Origin: Winogradskyella eximia
GTDB lineage: Bacteria > Bacteroidota > Bacteroidia > Flavobacteriales > Flavobacteriaceae
DNA length: 64,000 nucleotides
NCBI RefSeq assembly: GCF_003386165.1
Contig: NZ_QRDV01000006.1
Coordinates: 124,001 to 188,000, forward strand
Direction: 5' to 3'
Position numbers and translations under genes: made by a program. How positions within the stretch are numbered: the first letter of the stretch is position 1; every line of letters begins with the position of its first letter. Below the pieces are notes generated by a model. It made no database searches and was not told where the DNA came from. It saw only the letters and a list, made by a program, of their open reading frames with translations. Shown here piece after piece: positions 51,348 to 61,321 of the stretch.

Positions 51348-53300
51348 ATGAAAAAAACACTATTTATAATCACCATCGTTTTAAGTTTTAATTTTTTGAG
51401 TAGTCAGAATTATGACTTTGGAAAAGTATCAAAAGCAGAATTGGAAGAAAAGTACCATTATAAAGATTCATCGGCTTCGGCTGCAATATTATATAGAAAC
51501 GAGAGGATTGTTTTTAATTATGCAGAAAATCAAGGCTTTATTCAAAATAGAGAAGTGCATGAACGAATAAAAATATATAATAAGGATGGTTTTGATTGGG
51601 CAACTAAAAAAATTCGTTTATTAAGAAGTAATTCACAAAAAGAAACTCTTTTAGGTTTAAAAGGATTTTCATATAATCTTGAACAAGATAAAATTAAAAA
51701 AGAGAAATTAAAAAATGATGGAAAGTTTGAAGAAAATTATAATGAGTTTTTAAAAATAAGTTCATTTACTATGCCTAATGTTAAGGAAGGTACCATTATT
51801 GAATATAAGTATACAATCACCTCCCCAAGAATCAGCATAGACGATATCATTTTTCAGTTTAGTATTCCTCTTAATAAGCTAGATATTAGAGTTGAAACAC
51901 CTGAATATTATGTTTATAATAAACAGTTTAATTTACAAGCTAGTTATTTGCCTAAAATAGAAACATCTTATAAAAATACTACGATACCATTTAGTTATAA
52001 GATTGATGTTTTTTCTGTAAATGAGGTAGATATTCCAGCTCTTCGTAGTGAGGCTTTTGCTGGGAATATTAATAATTATAGAAGTAAATTGGCGATGGAG
52101 CTTTCGGCATATTTAAATAATATGAAGCTTGTAGAAAAATCATTTTCGTCAACATGGGAAGAGGTTTCAAAAACAGTTTACGATAATGAAGATTTTGGAG
52201 GACAATTAGGTAAGTTTAATGTTTATAAAACTGATTTGGAAGCTATATTAGCAGGTGTTGAAGATGATTTTGAAAAAGCACTAATAGTTGAGAGTTTTGT
52301 TAAATCTAAAGTAAAGTGGAATGGGCACTATGGCAAGTATGCTGAGAATGGTGTGCGTTCTGCATATAAAAATGGAGAGGGCAATGATGCTGATATTAAT
52401 TTAATGGTGGTGTCTATGTTACGCTCTCAAGGTGTAAACGCTAATCCTGTAGTGTTAAGTACAAGAAACAATGGAATCCCATTATTTCCTTCTCGCGAAG
52501 GTTTTAATTATGTAATATGTAGTGTGCAACAAAATGATGAGTATTTATTAATAGATGCTACTGAGCAGTTTAGTACTAATAACGTTTTGCCTTTGCGTGT
52601 ACTTAATTGGAAAGGAAGGTTAATCGAGGATAAAAATATATCACGATGGATTAATTTAAAGCCAAGTAAACAATCCTCAGAGGCTACAATGCTTAATGTT
52701 AAAATTAACGACGATTTCACAATTACAGGAAAAGTAGCTAAAAATTTATCAAATTATATTGCATACTTCTACAGAGAAAAATATGCAAATATGAAGGTAG
52801 AAGATCATATTAAATCCTTAGAAAAAGATAAAGGTGATATAGAAATTAGTGAATTAAATGTTGAGAATTTTAAGGATGGTGCTAAGCCAATAAAAGTGAA
52901 TTATGAATACGAACTCACTGATGGTATTGATGAAATAGGTGATAAGCTTTATTTTACACCACTATTGTTTTTAAGTACTAAAGAAAATCCGTTTAAATTA
53001 GAAGAGCGTCAATATCCTATTGATTTTATTGTTCCTAATTCAGAAAAGTATATAATAAATATATTAATACCTGAAGGTTTTGTGGTAGAATATTTACCAG
53101 CATCTGAAGCAATTCAATTTAAAAATTCTGAAGTTAAGTTTAGTTATCTAGCGCAACAAAACGGAAATTATTTACAATTAAAAACCCAACTAGATATTGT
53201 TAATCCTCTTATTTTACCTAAAGATTATAAAGACTTTAAAGCTTTTTATAGCAAAATTGTAGAGAAACAAACCGAACAAATAATACTAACTAAAAGCTAA
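51348..53300 (+). CDS. DUF3857 protein with degenerate transglutaminase domain (copy 2)
   Basis: A 650-aa paralogue of the preceding protein, with a signal peptide (MKKTLFIITIVLSFNFLSSQ) and the same domain order. The segment aligned with the catalytic cysteine reads GNDADINLMVVSML, with D347 in its place, and the histidine position in GFNYVICSV is Asn, although an Asp is kept in IDATEQ. It therefore is probably not a cysteine hydrolase and may be a partner of copy 1. It is 2 bp from the MazG-like gene. Confidence 0.88.
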   Translation: MKKTLFIITIVLSFNFLSSQNYDFGKVSKAELEEKYHYKDSSASAAILYRNERIVFNYAENQGFIQNREVHERIKIYNKDGFDWATKKIRLLRSNSQKETLLGLKGFSYNLEQDKIKKEKLKNDGKFEENYNEFLKISSFTMPNVKEGTIIEYKYTITSPRISIDDIIFQFSIPLNKLDIRVETPEYYVYNKQFNLQASYLPKIETSYKNTTIPFSYKIDVFSVNEVDIPALRSEAFAGNINNYRSKLAMELSAYLNNMKLVEKSFSSTWEEVSKTVYDNEDFGGQLGKFNVYKTDLEAILAGVEDDFEKALIVESFVKSKVKWNGHYGKYAENGVRSAYKNGEGNDADINLMVVSMLRSQGVNANPVVLSTRNNGIPLFPSREGFNYVICSVQQNDEYLLIDATEQFSTNNVLPLRVLNWKGRLIEDKNISRWINLKPSKQSSEATMLNVKINDDFTITGKVAKNLSNYIAYFYREKYANMKVEDHIKSLEKDKGDIEISELNVENFKDGAKPIKVNYEYELTDGIDEIGDKLYFTPLLFLSTKENPFKLEERQYPIDFIVPNSEKYIINILIPEGFVVEYLPASEAIQFKNSEVKFSYLAQQNGNYLQLKTQLDIVNPLILPKDYKDFKAFYSKIVEKQTEQIILTKS

Positions 53301-53302
53301 AC

Positions 53303-53629
53303 ATGAACATAAAAAACGCACAAAAAGAAGTTGACGATTGGATTAATGCACACGGAGTGCGCTACTTTAATGAGCTAACCAATATGGCACAACTAACTGA
53401 AGAAGTTGGTGAAGTTGCTCGCATTATTGCTAGACGTTATGGAGAACAGAGTGAAAAAGAAAGCGATAAGGATAAAGATCTAGGTGAAGAACTCTCGGAT
53501 GTAATGTTTGTGGTATTATGTTTGGCTAACCAAACAGGTATAGACTTACAGGAAGCATTTGATAAAAAAATGGATAAAAAAGCCAAACGAGATCACAACA
53601 GACATCACAATAACGAGAAATTGAAGTAG
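53303..53629 (+). CDS. MazG-like nucleotide pyrophosphohydrolase
   Basis: A 108-aa all-alpha NTP pyrophosphatase. The metal-binding ExxE motif is in LTEEVGEVARIIARR and the ExxD motif in GEELSDVMFVVLCLAN. Such enzymes cleanse non-canonical or excess NTPs; substrate unknown. The gene is 2 bp after DUF3857 copy 2 and 36 bp before aroA. Confidence 0.93.
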   Translation: MNIKNAQKEVDDWINAHGVRYFNELTNMAQLTEEVGEVARIIARRYGEQSEKESDKDKDLGEELSDVMFVVLCLANQTGIDLQEAFDKKMDKKAKRDHNRHHNNEKLK

Positions 53630-53665
53630 TTTTGTAACTTCAATCTTATTTTAGAGATTCCAAAT

Positions 53666-54901
53666 ATGGACATCAGTATTAAAAAATCAAAGCTTACAAG
53701 TCATCAAAATATTCAGATTACAGGATCTAAGAGTGAATCTAATCGTTTATTGTTATTACAGGCATTATATCCTCAGATTCAAATTGAGAACGTATCTAAT
53801 TCAGACGATTCTGCGTTGATGCAACAAGCTTTAAATTCTCAAGAAGAACTTATCGATATTCATCATGCTGGTACAGCAATGCGATTTTTAACGGCTTATT
53901 TTTCCATTCAAAATAATAGAGAAGTTATAATTACAGGTTCTTCACGCATGAAAGAACGACCGATAAAAATTTTGGTCGATGCTTTAACAGCTTTGGGAGC
54001 AGATATCACTTATTTAGAAAATGATGGTTTTCCGCCTTTAAAAATAAAAGGAAGACATCTCAAAAAAAGTAAGGTCTCATTAGAAGCACATGTAAGTAGT
54101 CAATATATTTCTGCATTATTACTTATTGCGTCACAATTAGAAAACGGATTAGAGCTCATATTAGAAGGGAAAATTACATCCGTTCCATATATTAAAATGA
54201 CTCTAACATTGCTAAATAGTATTGGTGTTGAAACCAGTTTTATTAATAACACCATTACAGTAAAACCTAATGCAGTTGAGATTAAACCTCAAAAATTAAC
54301 AGTTGAGTCTGATTGGTCTTCTGCATCCTATTTTTATAGTGTTATCGCTTTAAGTGATCTAGGCTCGGAAATAACAATTAACTCATACAACAAAAATAGC
54401 CTACAAGGTGATTCGGTTTTGGCTTCAATTTATAAAAATTTTGGTGTTACAACGACCTTTTTAGAGCATTCGATTATACTTCAAAAAACTTCAACTATAA
54501 GTGATAAAAGTAGTGTGGAGTTAAACTTGAGTAATGCGCCAGATATTGCACAAACAATAGCTGTAACGGCATTTGGGTTAGGTTTAGAGTGTTATATGAC
54601 CGGATTGCATACACTTAAAATTAAAGAAACAGATCGTTTAGTTGCACTTAAAACTGAAATTGAAAAATTAGGAGGAGATGTAGCGATCACTGAAGCGTCT
54701 TTACATTTAAAGTCTGCAAAAGGAATTAATGATAACGTTTCTATTTCAACGTATAACGACCATAGAATGGCAATGGCTTTTGCTCCATTAGCTTTAAAAG
54801 TGCCAATTATAATTAACAATGCAGATGTGGTAAGTAAATCTTATCCTCAGTTTTGGGAAGATTTTAAAACTATAGGTTTCAGCATAAATAAGGTATTGTA
54901 G
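53666..54901 (+). CDS. aroA: 3-phosphoshikimate 1-carboxyvinyltransferase
   Basis: A 411-aa EPSP synthase, sixth step of the shikimate pathway. It is somewhat divergent: the PEP-binding loop reads HHAGTAMRFLTAYFS, followed by GSSRMKERPI; VSSQYISALLLIA, KETDRLVALKTEIEKLGG and NDHRMAMAFAPLALK are conserved. A TAGTTTTG at 53627-53634 overlapping the preceding stop codon could be its -7 box. The pheA operon uses its product, but the two loci are separate. Confidence 0.95.
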   Translation: MDISIKKSKLTSHQNIQITGSKSESNRLLLLQALYPQIQIENVSNSDDSALMQQALNSQEELIDIHHAGTAMRFLTAYFSIQNNREVIITGSSRMKERPIKILVDALTALGADITYLENDGFPPLKIKGRHLKKSKVSLEAHVSSQYISALLLIASQLENGLELILEGKITSVPYIKMTLTLLNSIGVETSFINNTITVKPNAVEIKPQKLTVESDWSSASYFYSVIALSDLGSEITINSYNKNSLQGDSVLASIYKNFGVTTTFLEHSIILQKTSTISDKSSVELNLSNAPDIAQTIAVTAFGLGLECYMTGLHTLKIKETDRLVALKTEIEKLGGDVAITEASLHLKSAKGINDNVSISTYNDHRMAMAFAPLALKVPIIINNADVVSKSYPQFWEDFKTIGFSINKVL

Positions 54902-54908
54902 AATATAG

Positions 54909-54931
54909 TATGTTAGCGTTAATCTAACATG
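54909..54931 (+). terminator. Weak hairpin after aroA
   Basis: ATGTTAG (54910-54916) pairs with CTAACAT (54924-54930) 8 bp after the stop codon. There is no clean T run, so termination here is uncertain. Confidence 0.3.
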
Positions 54932-54987
54932 TATAGTAGTGATTTTTACTTAAAACACTTGCAATATTAAAATAAACGCCTATTTAC

Positions 54988-55019
54988 TTGACAACGCCTA
55001 TCTTGAGATTGTATATTTG
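54988..55019 (+). promoter_or_regulatory. Promoter of queA
   Basis: TTG at 54988-54990, 21 bp, then TATATTTG at 55012-55019, a full match to the consensus; the leader before the ATG at 55046 is about 20 nt. Confidence 0.7.
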
Positions 55020-55045
55020 CAACTTCTTAAAAATAAAACAAACAC

Positions 55046-56095
55046 ATGAAATTATCACACTTTAGTTTTGACCTTCCAGACGAATTACTTGCCGAGCATC
55101 CTGCAGAACACAGAGATGAATCTAGGTTAATGGTTCTTAATAGGGCAAAACAAACTATTGAACATAAACAATTCAAGGATATCATCGATTATTTTGATGA
55201 AGGAGATGTGATGATTATGAATGACACTAAAGTGTTTCCTGCACGTTTATATGGTAACAAAGAAAAAACAGGTGCACGTATTGAAGTTTTTTTATTACGC
55301 GAATTAAACCAAGAACAACGCCTTTGGGATGTTTTGGTAGATCCAGCTAGAAAAATTAGAATAGGTAATAAGTTATATTTTGGTGATGACGAAACATTAG
55401 TTGCTGAGGTTATAGATAATACAACATCAAGAGGGAGAACATTACGTTTCTTGTATGATGGATCTTACGCAGATTTTAGAACTAAGTTAACTGAACTTGG
55501 AGAGACACCATTGCCAAAATACATTAATAGAGAAGTAGAGCCAGAAGATGAGGAACGCTACCAAACTATTTATGCAAAAAATGAAGGAGCAGTAGCAGCG
55601 CCAACTGCAGGTTTACACTTTTCTAAACATTTATTAAAACGTTTAGAAATTAAAGGTGTGAAAACAGCAGAAGTAACATTGCATGTTGGTTTAGGTACTT
55701 TTAATCCTGTTGAGGTAGAAGATTTATCTAAGCACAAAATGGATAGTGAAGAAATCATTATTACAAAAGCTGCTGCAGATATCGTAAATGAAGGAATTGA
55801 AAAGAAAAAACGTGTGTGTGCTGTTGGTACAACATCAATGCGTACTATTGAGAGTTCTGTGTCTTCAAATGGTAGGTTAAATGAGTTTGATGGTTGGACA
55901 AATAAATTCATCTTTCCTCCTTACGAATTTAGTATTGCAAATTGCATGATTACTAATTTTCATACACCAAAATCAACTTTATTAATGATGACATCTGCAT
56001 TTGCAGGTCATGATTTTATGAAAAAAGCATACGAAGAAGCTGTAAAAGAAAAGTATAAATTCTATTCTTATGGTGATGCTATGCTCATCATCTAA
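55046..56095 (+). CDS. queA: S-adenosylmethionine:tRNA ribosyltransferase-isomerase
   Basis: A 349-aa enzyme of queuosine synthesis that transfers the ribosyl part of SAM to preQ1 in tRNA. Conserved segments are [85 protein letters not shown] and [13 protein letters not shown]. It uses SAM from MetK. It has its own promoter and terminator, so is monocistronic. Confidence 0.97.
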   Translation: MKLSHFSFDLPDELLAEHPAEHRDESRLMVLNRAKQTIEHKQFKDIIDYFDEGDVMIMNDTKVFPARLYGNKEKTGARIEVFLLRELNQEQRLWDVLVDPARKIRIGNKLYFGDDETLVAEVIDNTTSRGRTLRFLYDGSYADFRTKLTELGETPLPKYINREVEPEDEERYQTIYAKNEGAVAAPTAGLHFSKHLLKRLEIKGVKTAEVTLHVGLGTFNPVEVEDLSKHKMDSEEIIITKAAADIVNEGIEKKKRVCAVGTTSMRTIESSVSSNGRLNEFDGWTNKFIFPPYEFSIANCMITNFHTPKSTLLMMTSAFAGHDFMKKAYEEAVKEKYKFYSYGDAMLII

Positions 56096-56118
56096 TTAAG
56101 AATACAAGATTATAATTA

Positions 56119-56142
56119 AAAAGCCTCTTCATTGAGGCTTTT
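56119..56142 (+). terminator. Terminator of queA
   Basis: AAAAGCCTC and GAGGCTTTT pair around TTCATT and run into a T-rich stretch, 24 bp after the stop. Confidence 0.85.
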
Positions 56143-56171
56143 ACTTTTTAAAGCATACACTAGATTTTAAG

Positions 56172-56179
56172 TACATTTG
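56172..56179 (+). promoter_or_regulatory. -7 box of rlmN
   Basis: TACATTTG matches TAnnTTTG only 6 bp before the ATG at 56186. Transcription would start at or next to the A of the ATG, so the mRNA should be leaderless. This also decides the start: the TTG at 56177 is part of the promoter, not a codon. Confidence 0.6.
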
Positions 56180-56185
56180 CAAAAG

Positions 56186-57226
56186 ATGGAAACCAAAAAG
56201 AAAGATATACGCGCCTTAACTAAAGAACAGCTAAGAGAATTCTTTGTTAAACATGGAGATAAAGCCTTTAGAGGTAATCAGGTTTACGAATGGTTATGGC
56301 AAAAATCAGCATATAGTTTTGAGGATATGACAAATGTATCTTTAGAAACTAGACAGATGCTAGAAGATAATTTTGTCATTAATCATATCAAAGTAGATCA
56401 GATGCAACGCAGCTCTGATGGCACTATAAAGAATGCAGTGAGATTACATGATGATTTAATTGTAGAATCAGTGCTTATTCCAACTGCTACTAGGACAACA
56501 GCATGTGTGTCATCACAAGTAGGTTGTAGTCTCGATTGTAGATTTTGTGCAACGTCAAGACTAAAACGCATGCGAAATCTAAATCCAGATGAGATTTACG
56601 ATCAAGTTGTAGCTATAGATAACGAAAGCAGATTATATCATAACAGACCATTAAGCAATATTGTGTTTATGGGTATGGGAGAGCCTTTAATGAACTATAA
56701 TAACGTTCTTAAGGCTATTGATAAGATAACCTCACCTGAAGGTTTAGGGATGTCTCCAAAGCGTATTGTAGTGAGTACATCTGGAGTGCCAAAAATGATT
56801 AAGAAAATGGCAGATGATAACGTAAAGTTTAAGTTGGCTGTGTCGTTACATTCTGCTATAGATGAAATTAGAACTTCCATAATGCCATTTAATGCCACAT
56901 TTCCACTAACTGATTTAAGAGAAGCGTTACAATACTGGTATGCAGCTACAAAAAATAGAATTACTTATGAGTATGTTGTTTGGGATGGCATAAACGATAA
57001 AAGAAAAGACGCTGAAGCTTTAGTTGAGTTTTGCAAATTCGCACCAAGTAAAGTGAATCTTATAGAATACAACCCAATTGACGATGGTGAATTTCAGCAA
57101 GCCCATGCAAAAGCTATAGATATGTACGTATCTGTTTTAGAAGCTAATAATATTACCGTTACAGTAAGACGAAGTAGAGGTAAAGATATAGATGCTGCTT
57201 GTGGTCAGTTGGCTAACAAAAGCTAA
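56186..57226 (+). CDS. rlmN: 23S rRNA (adenine-C2)-methyltransferase
   Basis: A 346-aa radical-SAM enzyme that methylates A2503 of 23S rRNA and A37 of some tRNAs. The cluster cysteines are C114, C118 and C121 (GCSLDCRFCAT); the substrate-methyl cysteine is C339 (AACGQLANKS). FRGNQVYEWLWQK, VFMGMGEPLMNY and LAVSLHSAID are also typical. Start chosen at 56186 (METKKKD), see the promoter entry. It lies after queA, another tRNA/rRNA modifier, but is transcribed separately. Confidence 0.96.
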   Translation: METKKKDIRALTKEQLREFFVKHGDKAFRGNQVYEWLWQKSAYSFEDMTNVSLETRQMLEDNFVINHIKVDQMQRSSDGTIKNAVRLHDDLIVESVLIPTATRTTACVSSQVGCSLDCRFCATSRLKRMRNLNPDEIYDQVVAIDNESRLYHNRPLSNIVFMGMGEPLMNYNNVLKAIDKITSPEGLGMSPKRIVVSTSGVPKMIKKMADDNVKFKLAVSLHSAIDEIRTSIMPFNATFPLTDLREALQYWYAATKNRITYEYVVWDGINDKRKDAEALVEFCKFAPSKVNLIEYNPIDDGEFQQAHAKAIDMYVSVLEANNITVTVRRSRGKDIDAACGQLANKS

Positions 57227-57257
57227 TATTTAACATAGATATTTTTGATTCAGACAT

Positions 57258-57287
57258 AAAAAAAAGCGGCAATTGCCGCTTTTTTTT
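57258..57287. terminator. Perfect 30-bp palindromic terminator
   Basis: Eight A, GCGGCAATTGCCGC, eight T: a fully symmetrical hairpin between converging rlmN and the T9SS gene, usable in both directions. Confidence 0.92.
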
Positions 57288-57303
57288 GTTTAATTAATAC
57301 TGA

Positions 57304-58938
57304 TTAGTTCTTAATAAACTTTATCGTTTTAGAATTTCCATCAATATTTATTTTTGCTAAATAAACACCAGTGTTTAAATCAGAAACATCAATAGATTCA
57401 ATTGTATTAGATAAAGAATTAGATATTACACGTTGACCTAATAAAGAATAAATTTCTACACTTGTCATCTCCATATTTGAAGATTCTAAGTCAAGTGTTT
57501 GTGCATTCTTATTGTAGAAATGTGTAAAACGATTAGATTCAAATTCAGCAATACTTAGAGCTTCGCTTGTTACACTGAAACCATCAACGAAAAGCGCATT
57601 TCCTGCGGTAGCTGTTGCAAGGAAACTAGATTTATCATGAATACCAAAATAAAATTGACCAGTAGTTGCAGGAGTAAAAGTAACAGAACGTTCTACATAA
57701 TCGATATTTACTAAATCATCTAGAGTTAATAAAATTGTATTTCCTAATCCATCATTAGTTGAAGAAACTGCTATTTCAAGATCTTTATTAGGTCTAGAAA
57801 GACCAGCAGCAGCTAATACTCGTTGAAAAAACGAAAAAGTATATTCGCTATCTGAAGCTAAATTAAAAGGGCCAACATATACCCATGCATCAGCGTCTTC
57901 TGCTGTACTTGTATTATTTGAAAACATTGAAGCTAATCCATCATATGCATAATCATTTGTGGTATCTCCGTCAAGAAGATCATCTACTGTATAGCTCCAA
58001 GTTCCAGTGCCTGCAAAACTAAGACCAAAATTTAATAATAATGCTTGGTTTGCGTCAGCCTCCAAATCTTCACTGTAAGGATAAGTGCTTAAGTTAGAGG
58101 GGCTTGTTCCAGCTGTTACTTCTATGTAGTTAGAGTAATCACCACCACCACAGTTTTTTCTAACAAAGATGCTATAAGAAACACCAGACATTAAACTAGT
58201 AAGTTGATAAGTATCTCCAGCAGTAACAGTAGTTGTAGATCCACCAGTACCTTGAATGTATGGATAAACTCCCCATTCTATATCATAATCACCAGAAGCA
58301 TTCATTGAAATGTCAACAGTAGTTTGAGAGAAATCATCAAAAGTTATGGCAGGGTCTACACAAGTAGGTGCAGAAACTACTATATTGTCAACAGCCCATC
58401 CCCAAGAGTAGTCTCCTACCCATCTAAATCTAACTTGAGCATTAGCAACACTACTTAATTCTGTAGAAACATCTATTTCTTCTAAACCAAAAGATGAATC
58501 TGCTTGTTCAGCACCTGTATAATAGGCAACTTGTACCCATGTAGTACCATTATAAACTTCTACATAGCCTTCACCGCCATAACCTGCAGTAAAAAAATGA
58601 TTAAAAGAAAGTATAACATTAGTAGCTCCAGAAACGTCAAAAGCAGGACTCTCTAATGCTGCATCTTCAGCAATAGCACCACCATAACCATCACTGTCAA
58701 GTATTGCGTAATTTCCAACTAAAAAAGCGTCATCATAATAAATAGTATTAGGTGAAGTATACCCTACAGCATCGCCTCCAGTAGCAAAAGTCCATATTTC
58801 TCCTCCTGCAGCAATATCGTTATTTGTCCAACCAGTAGGTAATGTTAAGCCACTTTCAAAATCTTCAGACAATACAACTTGTCCAAACATTAGAGCAGAG
58901 CCAAACATTAATGTAAATAATAAAGTAATTTTTTTCAT
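57304..58938 (-). CDS. Surface protein with MAM-like/choice-of-anchor domains and T9SS sorting domain
   Basis: A 544-aa protein with a signal peptide (MKKITLLFTLMFGSALMFGQ). Residues about 22-190 form a choice-of-anchor J-type jelly roll (VVLSEDFESGLTLPTGWTNND, WGWAVDNIVVSAPTC). A fibronectin III-like segment follows (about 195-280), then a second jelly roll (about 285-455). The last 80 residues are a type A sorting domain (VEIYSLLGQRVISN, LNTGVYLAKINIDG, KTIKFIKN). It has the look of a secreted adhesin or matrix protein; no enzyme domain is seen. Confidence 0.85.
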   Translation of the reverse strand: MKKITLLFTLMFGSALMFGQVVLSEDFESGLTLPTGWTNNDIAAGGEIWTFATGGDAVGYTSPNTIYYDDAFLVGNYAILDSDGYGGAIAEDAALESPAFDVSGATNVILSFNHFFTAGYGGEGYVEVYNGTTWVQVAYYTGAEQADSSFGLEEIDVSTELSSVANAQVRFRWVGDYSWGWAVDNIVVSAPTCVDPAITFDDFSQTTVDISMNASGDYDIEWGVYPYIQGTGGSTTTVTAGDTYQLTSLMSGVSYSIFVRKNCGGGDYSNYIEVTAGTSPSNLSTYPYSEDLEADANQALLLNFGLSFAGTGTWSYTVDDLLDGDTTNDYAYDGLASMFSNNTSTAEDADAWVYVGPFNLASDSEYTFSFFQRVLAAAGLSRPNKDLEIAVSSTNDGLGNTILLTLDDLVNIDYVERSVTFTPATTGQFYFGIHDKSSFLATATAGNALFVDGFSVTSEALSIAEFESNRFTHFYNKNAQTLDLESSNMEMTSVEIYSLLGQRVISNSLSNTIESIDVSDLNTGVYLAKINIDGNSKTIKFIKN

Positions 58939-59068
58939 GTGTTTGTGTTTTTATGATTAATTGCATAAAGTTACAAATATTTGCGAGCTGAAAAAGTTAA
59001 AATATTATAATTCTATTTTAAGAATATATAGCTAATAGAATTTGTAATTTTACATTTTTATGTCATAA

Positions 59069-60046
59069 ATGAAGATTACCGAACAAATAAAACAACCTAT
59101 TGCTTACGAGATGGATCTTTTTGAACAAAAGTTTCAACTCTCTATGGCTAGTAAGGTTGCGTTGCTAAATCGTATTACACATTATATAGTAAATAGAAAA
59201 GGCAAACAGATGCGCCCAATGTTTGTGTTTTTAGTCGCTAAAATGATGAATAATGGTGAGGTAAGCGAACGTACCTATAGAGGTGCATGTGTTATAGAGT
59301 TGATCCATACGGCAACCTTGGTTCATGATGATGTAGTTGATGATAGTAATCGAAGACGTGGCTTTTTCTCTATCAATGCACTTTGGAAAAATAAAATAGC
59401 GGTCTTAATTGGTGACTTCTTATTATCTAAAGGGCTTTTACTTTCTATAGATAATAATGATTTTGATTTATTAAAAATTATCTCGGTTGCTGTAAGAGAA
59501 ATGAGTGAAGGGGAGTTGCTTCAAATTGAAAAAGCTAGACAACTCGATATTACAGAAGATATTTATTATGAAATTATAAGACAAAAAACAGCGACGTTAA
59601 TTGCTGCTTGTTGTAGTTTAGGTGCTGCTTCTGTAAAGCCTAATTCTCAAGAAGTAGAATCGATGAGAAAGTTTGGAGAATTGATTGGTATGGCATTTCA
59701 AATTAAGGATGATCTATTCGATTATGGTCAAGAAGCGATAGGCAAACCCACAGGTATAGATATTAAAGAACAAAAAATGACGTTGCCTTTAATATATGTA
59801 TTAAATAATTGTACTAAAAAAGAAAAATCGTGGCTGATTAATTCAGTTAAGAACCACAATAAAGATAAGAAACGTGTAAAAGAAGTTATCACTTTCGTTA
59901 AAAATAATGGAGGATTAGATTATGCGGTTTCTAAAATGAAAATATTTCAAGAGGAAGCTCTTAATTTATTAAATAAATATCCCGAATCACCTTATAAATC
60001 TTCATTAATATTAATGGTGGATTATGTTATTGATAGAAAAAAATAG
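59069..60046 (+). CDS. Polyprenyl diphosphate synthase
   Basis: A 325-aa trans-prenyl chain elongase. First aspartate motif D87-D88-V-V-D91 (LVHDDVVDDSNRRRG), second D214-D215-L-F-D218 (KDDLFDYGQ), and GKQMRP near residue 45. Chain length is not certain; long-chain products for menaquinone are expected. The small residues before the first motif favour long chains. Its stop codon is only 3 bp from the converging stop of the arylsulfotransferase-like gene, with no terminator between. Confidence 0.93.
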   Translation: MKITEQIKQPIAYEMDLFEQKFQLSMASKVALLNRITHYIVNRKGKQMRPMFVFLVAKMMNNGEVSERTYRGACVIELIHTATLVHDDVVDDSNRRRGFFSINALWKNKIAVLIGDFLLSKGLLLSIDNNDFDLLKIISVAVREMSEGELLQIEKARQLDITEDIYYEIIRQKTATLIAACCSLGAASVKPNSQEVESMRKFGELIGMAFQIKDDLFDYGQEAIGKPTGIDIKEQKMTLPLIYVLNNCTKKEKSWLINSVKNHNKDKKRVKEVITFVKNNGGLDYAVSKMKIFQEEALNLLNKYPESPYKSSLILMVDYVIDRKK

Positions 60047-60049
60047 AGG

Positions 60050-61321
60050 TTAAAATAAGTCTAAATTAAGAATGTTTTCATCGGTGGGTAAGTAGTCGTA
60101 ACATCTCCAAAAAATGTCACCTCCACCATTATATTTCCAAACAATATCATTATTTGGTGTCACCTCCCAAAAACCATAATCACCTTCGGCTATCAAGGTA
60201 TTTCCATTTTGTAAACGTACAGCTCCAGAAACTCGACCAAAATAAAAGTCTGGATTTGTAAAATTCCAAATTATCGTTGGTTCATTATTTGTATTTGGTA
60301 GTAGTGAAAAGCTCTCTGGCAGATCTAGTTCAAAAACCGTTGATTGACTCACGTTATTACCATTTCCATAGACTAAAATGTTTCCTGCTCCAGGTTTATT
60401 ATCTTCTAGTAGATTTGGGAAGTGGTTATTGTAAAACAAACGTTGTCCTTGAGTGTTTTTATAAGCTTCGGGATTACCGAATCGATAAAGTAGGTTACCA
60501 CCTTTATTGTAATTTCCACCAGAATTTGTAGCTGCTTGGGTTGTCGTTGTGCTGTGATCTATCACCCAAACTTCATGATAATAATTTACACTCAAATAAA
60601 TTACGTCCTTGTCTGTATCATAGTCAATGCCATTAGCGTGCATAATATCTCCATTATCAACAATGTCGTAATTAAAATCTATGAGTTGAGGATTGTCACT
60701 TACATTACCATAGTTAGGCAACGTGTTGAATTTGTCTTGTATAATATGGTCAAAGCTATGCCACTCCCATACTATTTGATTTGTGCTTGGGTTAACTTCA
60801 ACCAGAACTTCTGGAAAAATATCAGTTGTTATTGTATCCACACCAGCTAGAGCTGCCTCATTGCTAGTAATTCTTTCCCAAGCAATAAATAACACATTAC
60901 CATTTGGTAGCAATTCTAAATCATGGTGAGCAATTTTATTCTCAGATGCATAGCTATATTCCCATTCAGTACTTCCATCAGGATTTAAGATTTTTAATAT
61001 GCCTCCGTAACCACCAAAAGATATTTCTGGACTATCAGATTTAAAAATTCCAAGTAACTTACCGTTCGGAAGAATTTCTAAATCATTACCTAGATTATCT
61101 TCAAATGTCCATTCATATACTTTAAAACCTTCTTTATTTAATAAATAAGATGTATTACTGCCGTTTTTAACAGCTAAAACATATCCATTTTCAATAAGAT
61201 CTCCGTTGTATACTTCAACATTATCCGATATAGTGATTATGGTATTTGATTGGTCATCATCATTACAACTAAGTAATAGAAGTGTAATCCCAATTAAAAC
61301 TAGAAAAGGCAAATGTTTCAT
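60050..61321 (-). CDS. Arylsulfotransferase-like beta-propeller lipoprotein
   Basis: A 423-aa protein with lipoprotein signal MKHLPFLVLIGITLLLLSC. The mature part has repeated propeller motifs, such as LEILPNGKLLGIF, LELLPNGNVLFIAWE, VRLQNGNTLIAEGDYGFWEVTPNNDIVW, and IVWEWHSFDHI, which fit the ASST (aryl-sulfate sulfotransferase) family. HANGIDYD and NNHFPNLL contain histidines in positions where the family's catalytic His may lie. Enzyme activity is not assured; many homologues in Flavobacteriaceae are uncharacterised. Confidence 0.8.
   Translation of the reverse strand: MKHLPFLVLIGITLLLLSCNDDDQSNTIITISDNVEVYNGDLIENGYVLAVKNGSNTSYLLNKEGFKVYEWTFEDNLGNDLEILPNGKLLGIFKSDSPEISFGGYGGILKILNPDGSTEWEYSYASENKIAHHDLELLPNGNVLFIAWERITSNEAALAGVDTITTDIFPEVLVEVNPSTNQIVWEWHSFDHIIQDKFNTLPNYGNVSDNPQLIDFNYDIVDNGDIMHANGIDYDTDKDVIYLSVNYYHEVWVIDHSTTTTQAATNSGGNYNKGGNLLYRFGNPEAYKNTQGQRLFYNNHFPNLLEDNKPGAGNILVYGNGNNVSQSTVFELDLPESFSLLPNTNNEPTIIWNFTNPDFYFGRVSGAVRLQNGNTLIAEGDYGFWEVTPNNDIVWKYNGGGDIFWRCYDYLPTDENILNLDLF

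Noticed and set aside
60277..60850. Two plus-strand frames inside the arylsulfotransferase-like gene
   Set aside because: They are antisense shadows of a well-supported beta-propeller protein and have no signal or domain.
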